Assembly (NCBI GenBank): GCA_905206195.1
Contig: CAJLGN010000089.1
Span: 1-6,305 of the forward strand
Length of the DNA: 6,305 nucleotides
DNA from: an uncultured Roseburia sp.
Lineage (GTDB): Bacteria; Bacillota; Clostridia; Lachnospirales; Lachnospiraceae
Reading direction: 5' to 3'
Positions 6,275-6,305 of this stretch are shown in pieces (positions within the stretch are counted from its first letter, which is position 1; each line of letters opens with the position of its first letter). The position numbers were made by a program, and so were the translations under genes. The notes under the pieces are model-generated. The model saw nothing but the letters and a program-made list of their open reading frames with translations. It did not search any database and had not been told where the DNA came from.

Positions 6275-6305
6275 CGGCGGAAATCAAGAGCTACAAGAAA
6301 GGGAA

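Overview
The window is a stretch of bacterial housekeeping chromosome. It most likely comes from a member of the Clostridia, probably a Lachnospiraceae-type gut Firmicute. This rests on the gene order rho - rpmE - DUF1385 (YqhQ-like) - prmC - prfA, on strong AAGGAG-type ribosome binding sites, on Firmicutes-type sequence in the release factor and NagA, and on genes of about half G+C separated by AT-rich gaps. The species cannot be named from this.

Every gene I can support lies on the minus strand, so transcription runs from high to low coordinates. From right to left: (1) 5453-6305, the C-terminal two thirds of nagA (GlcNAc-6-phosphate deacetylase), with an in-frame stop just upstream of its first usable codon; (2) 5294-5452, a gap with a consensus -10 box and an inverted repeat, probably the rho promoter; (3) rho, with an unusual Arg-Asp/Glu repeat insertion; (4) 3665-3826, a strong promoter and a structured leader for rpmE; (5) rpmE (ribosomal protein L31), followed by an intrinsic terminator with a possible promoter inside it; (6) the membrane protein DUF1385, then prmC (release-factor methyltransferase), then prfA (release factor 1), close together and probably co-transcribed; (7) a strong intrinsic terminator at 242-278; (8) an AT-rich noncoding end (1-241) with two tandem 31-bp near-repeats upstream of a possible promoter that points out of the window.

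Functionally, the window joins transcription termination (Rho), the ribosome (L31) and translation termination (RF1 and PrmC, which methylates the RF1 GGQ glutamine). NagA belongs to amino-sugar catabolism and looks like an unrelated neighbour. I see no mobile element, CRISPR array, tRNA or rRNA, and no clearly new multi-gene system. The most notable signals are the repetitive disordered insertion in Rho, the long stem-loop that appears to begin at the rpmE transcription start, the tandem repeats at the left end, and the interrupted nagA.
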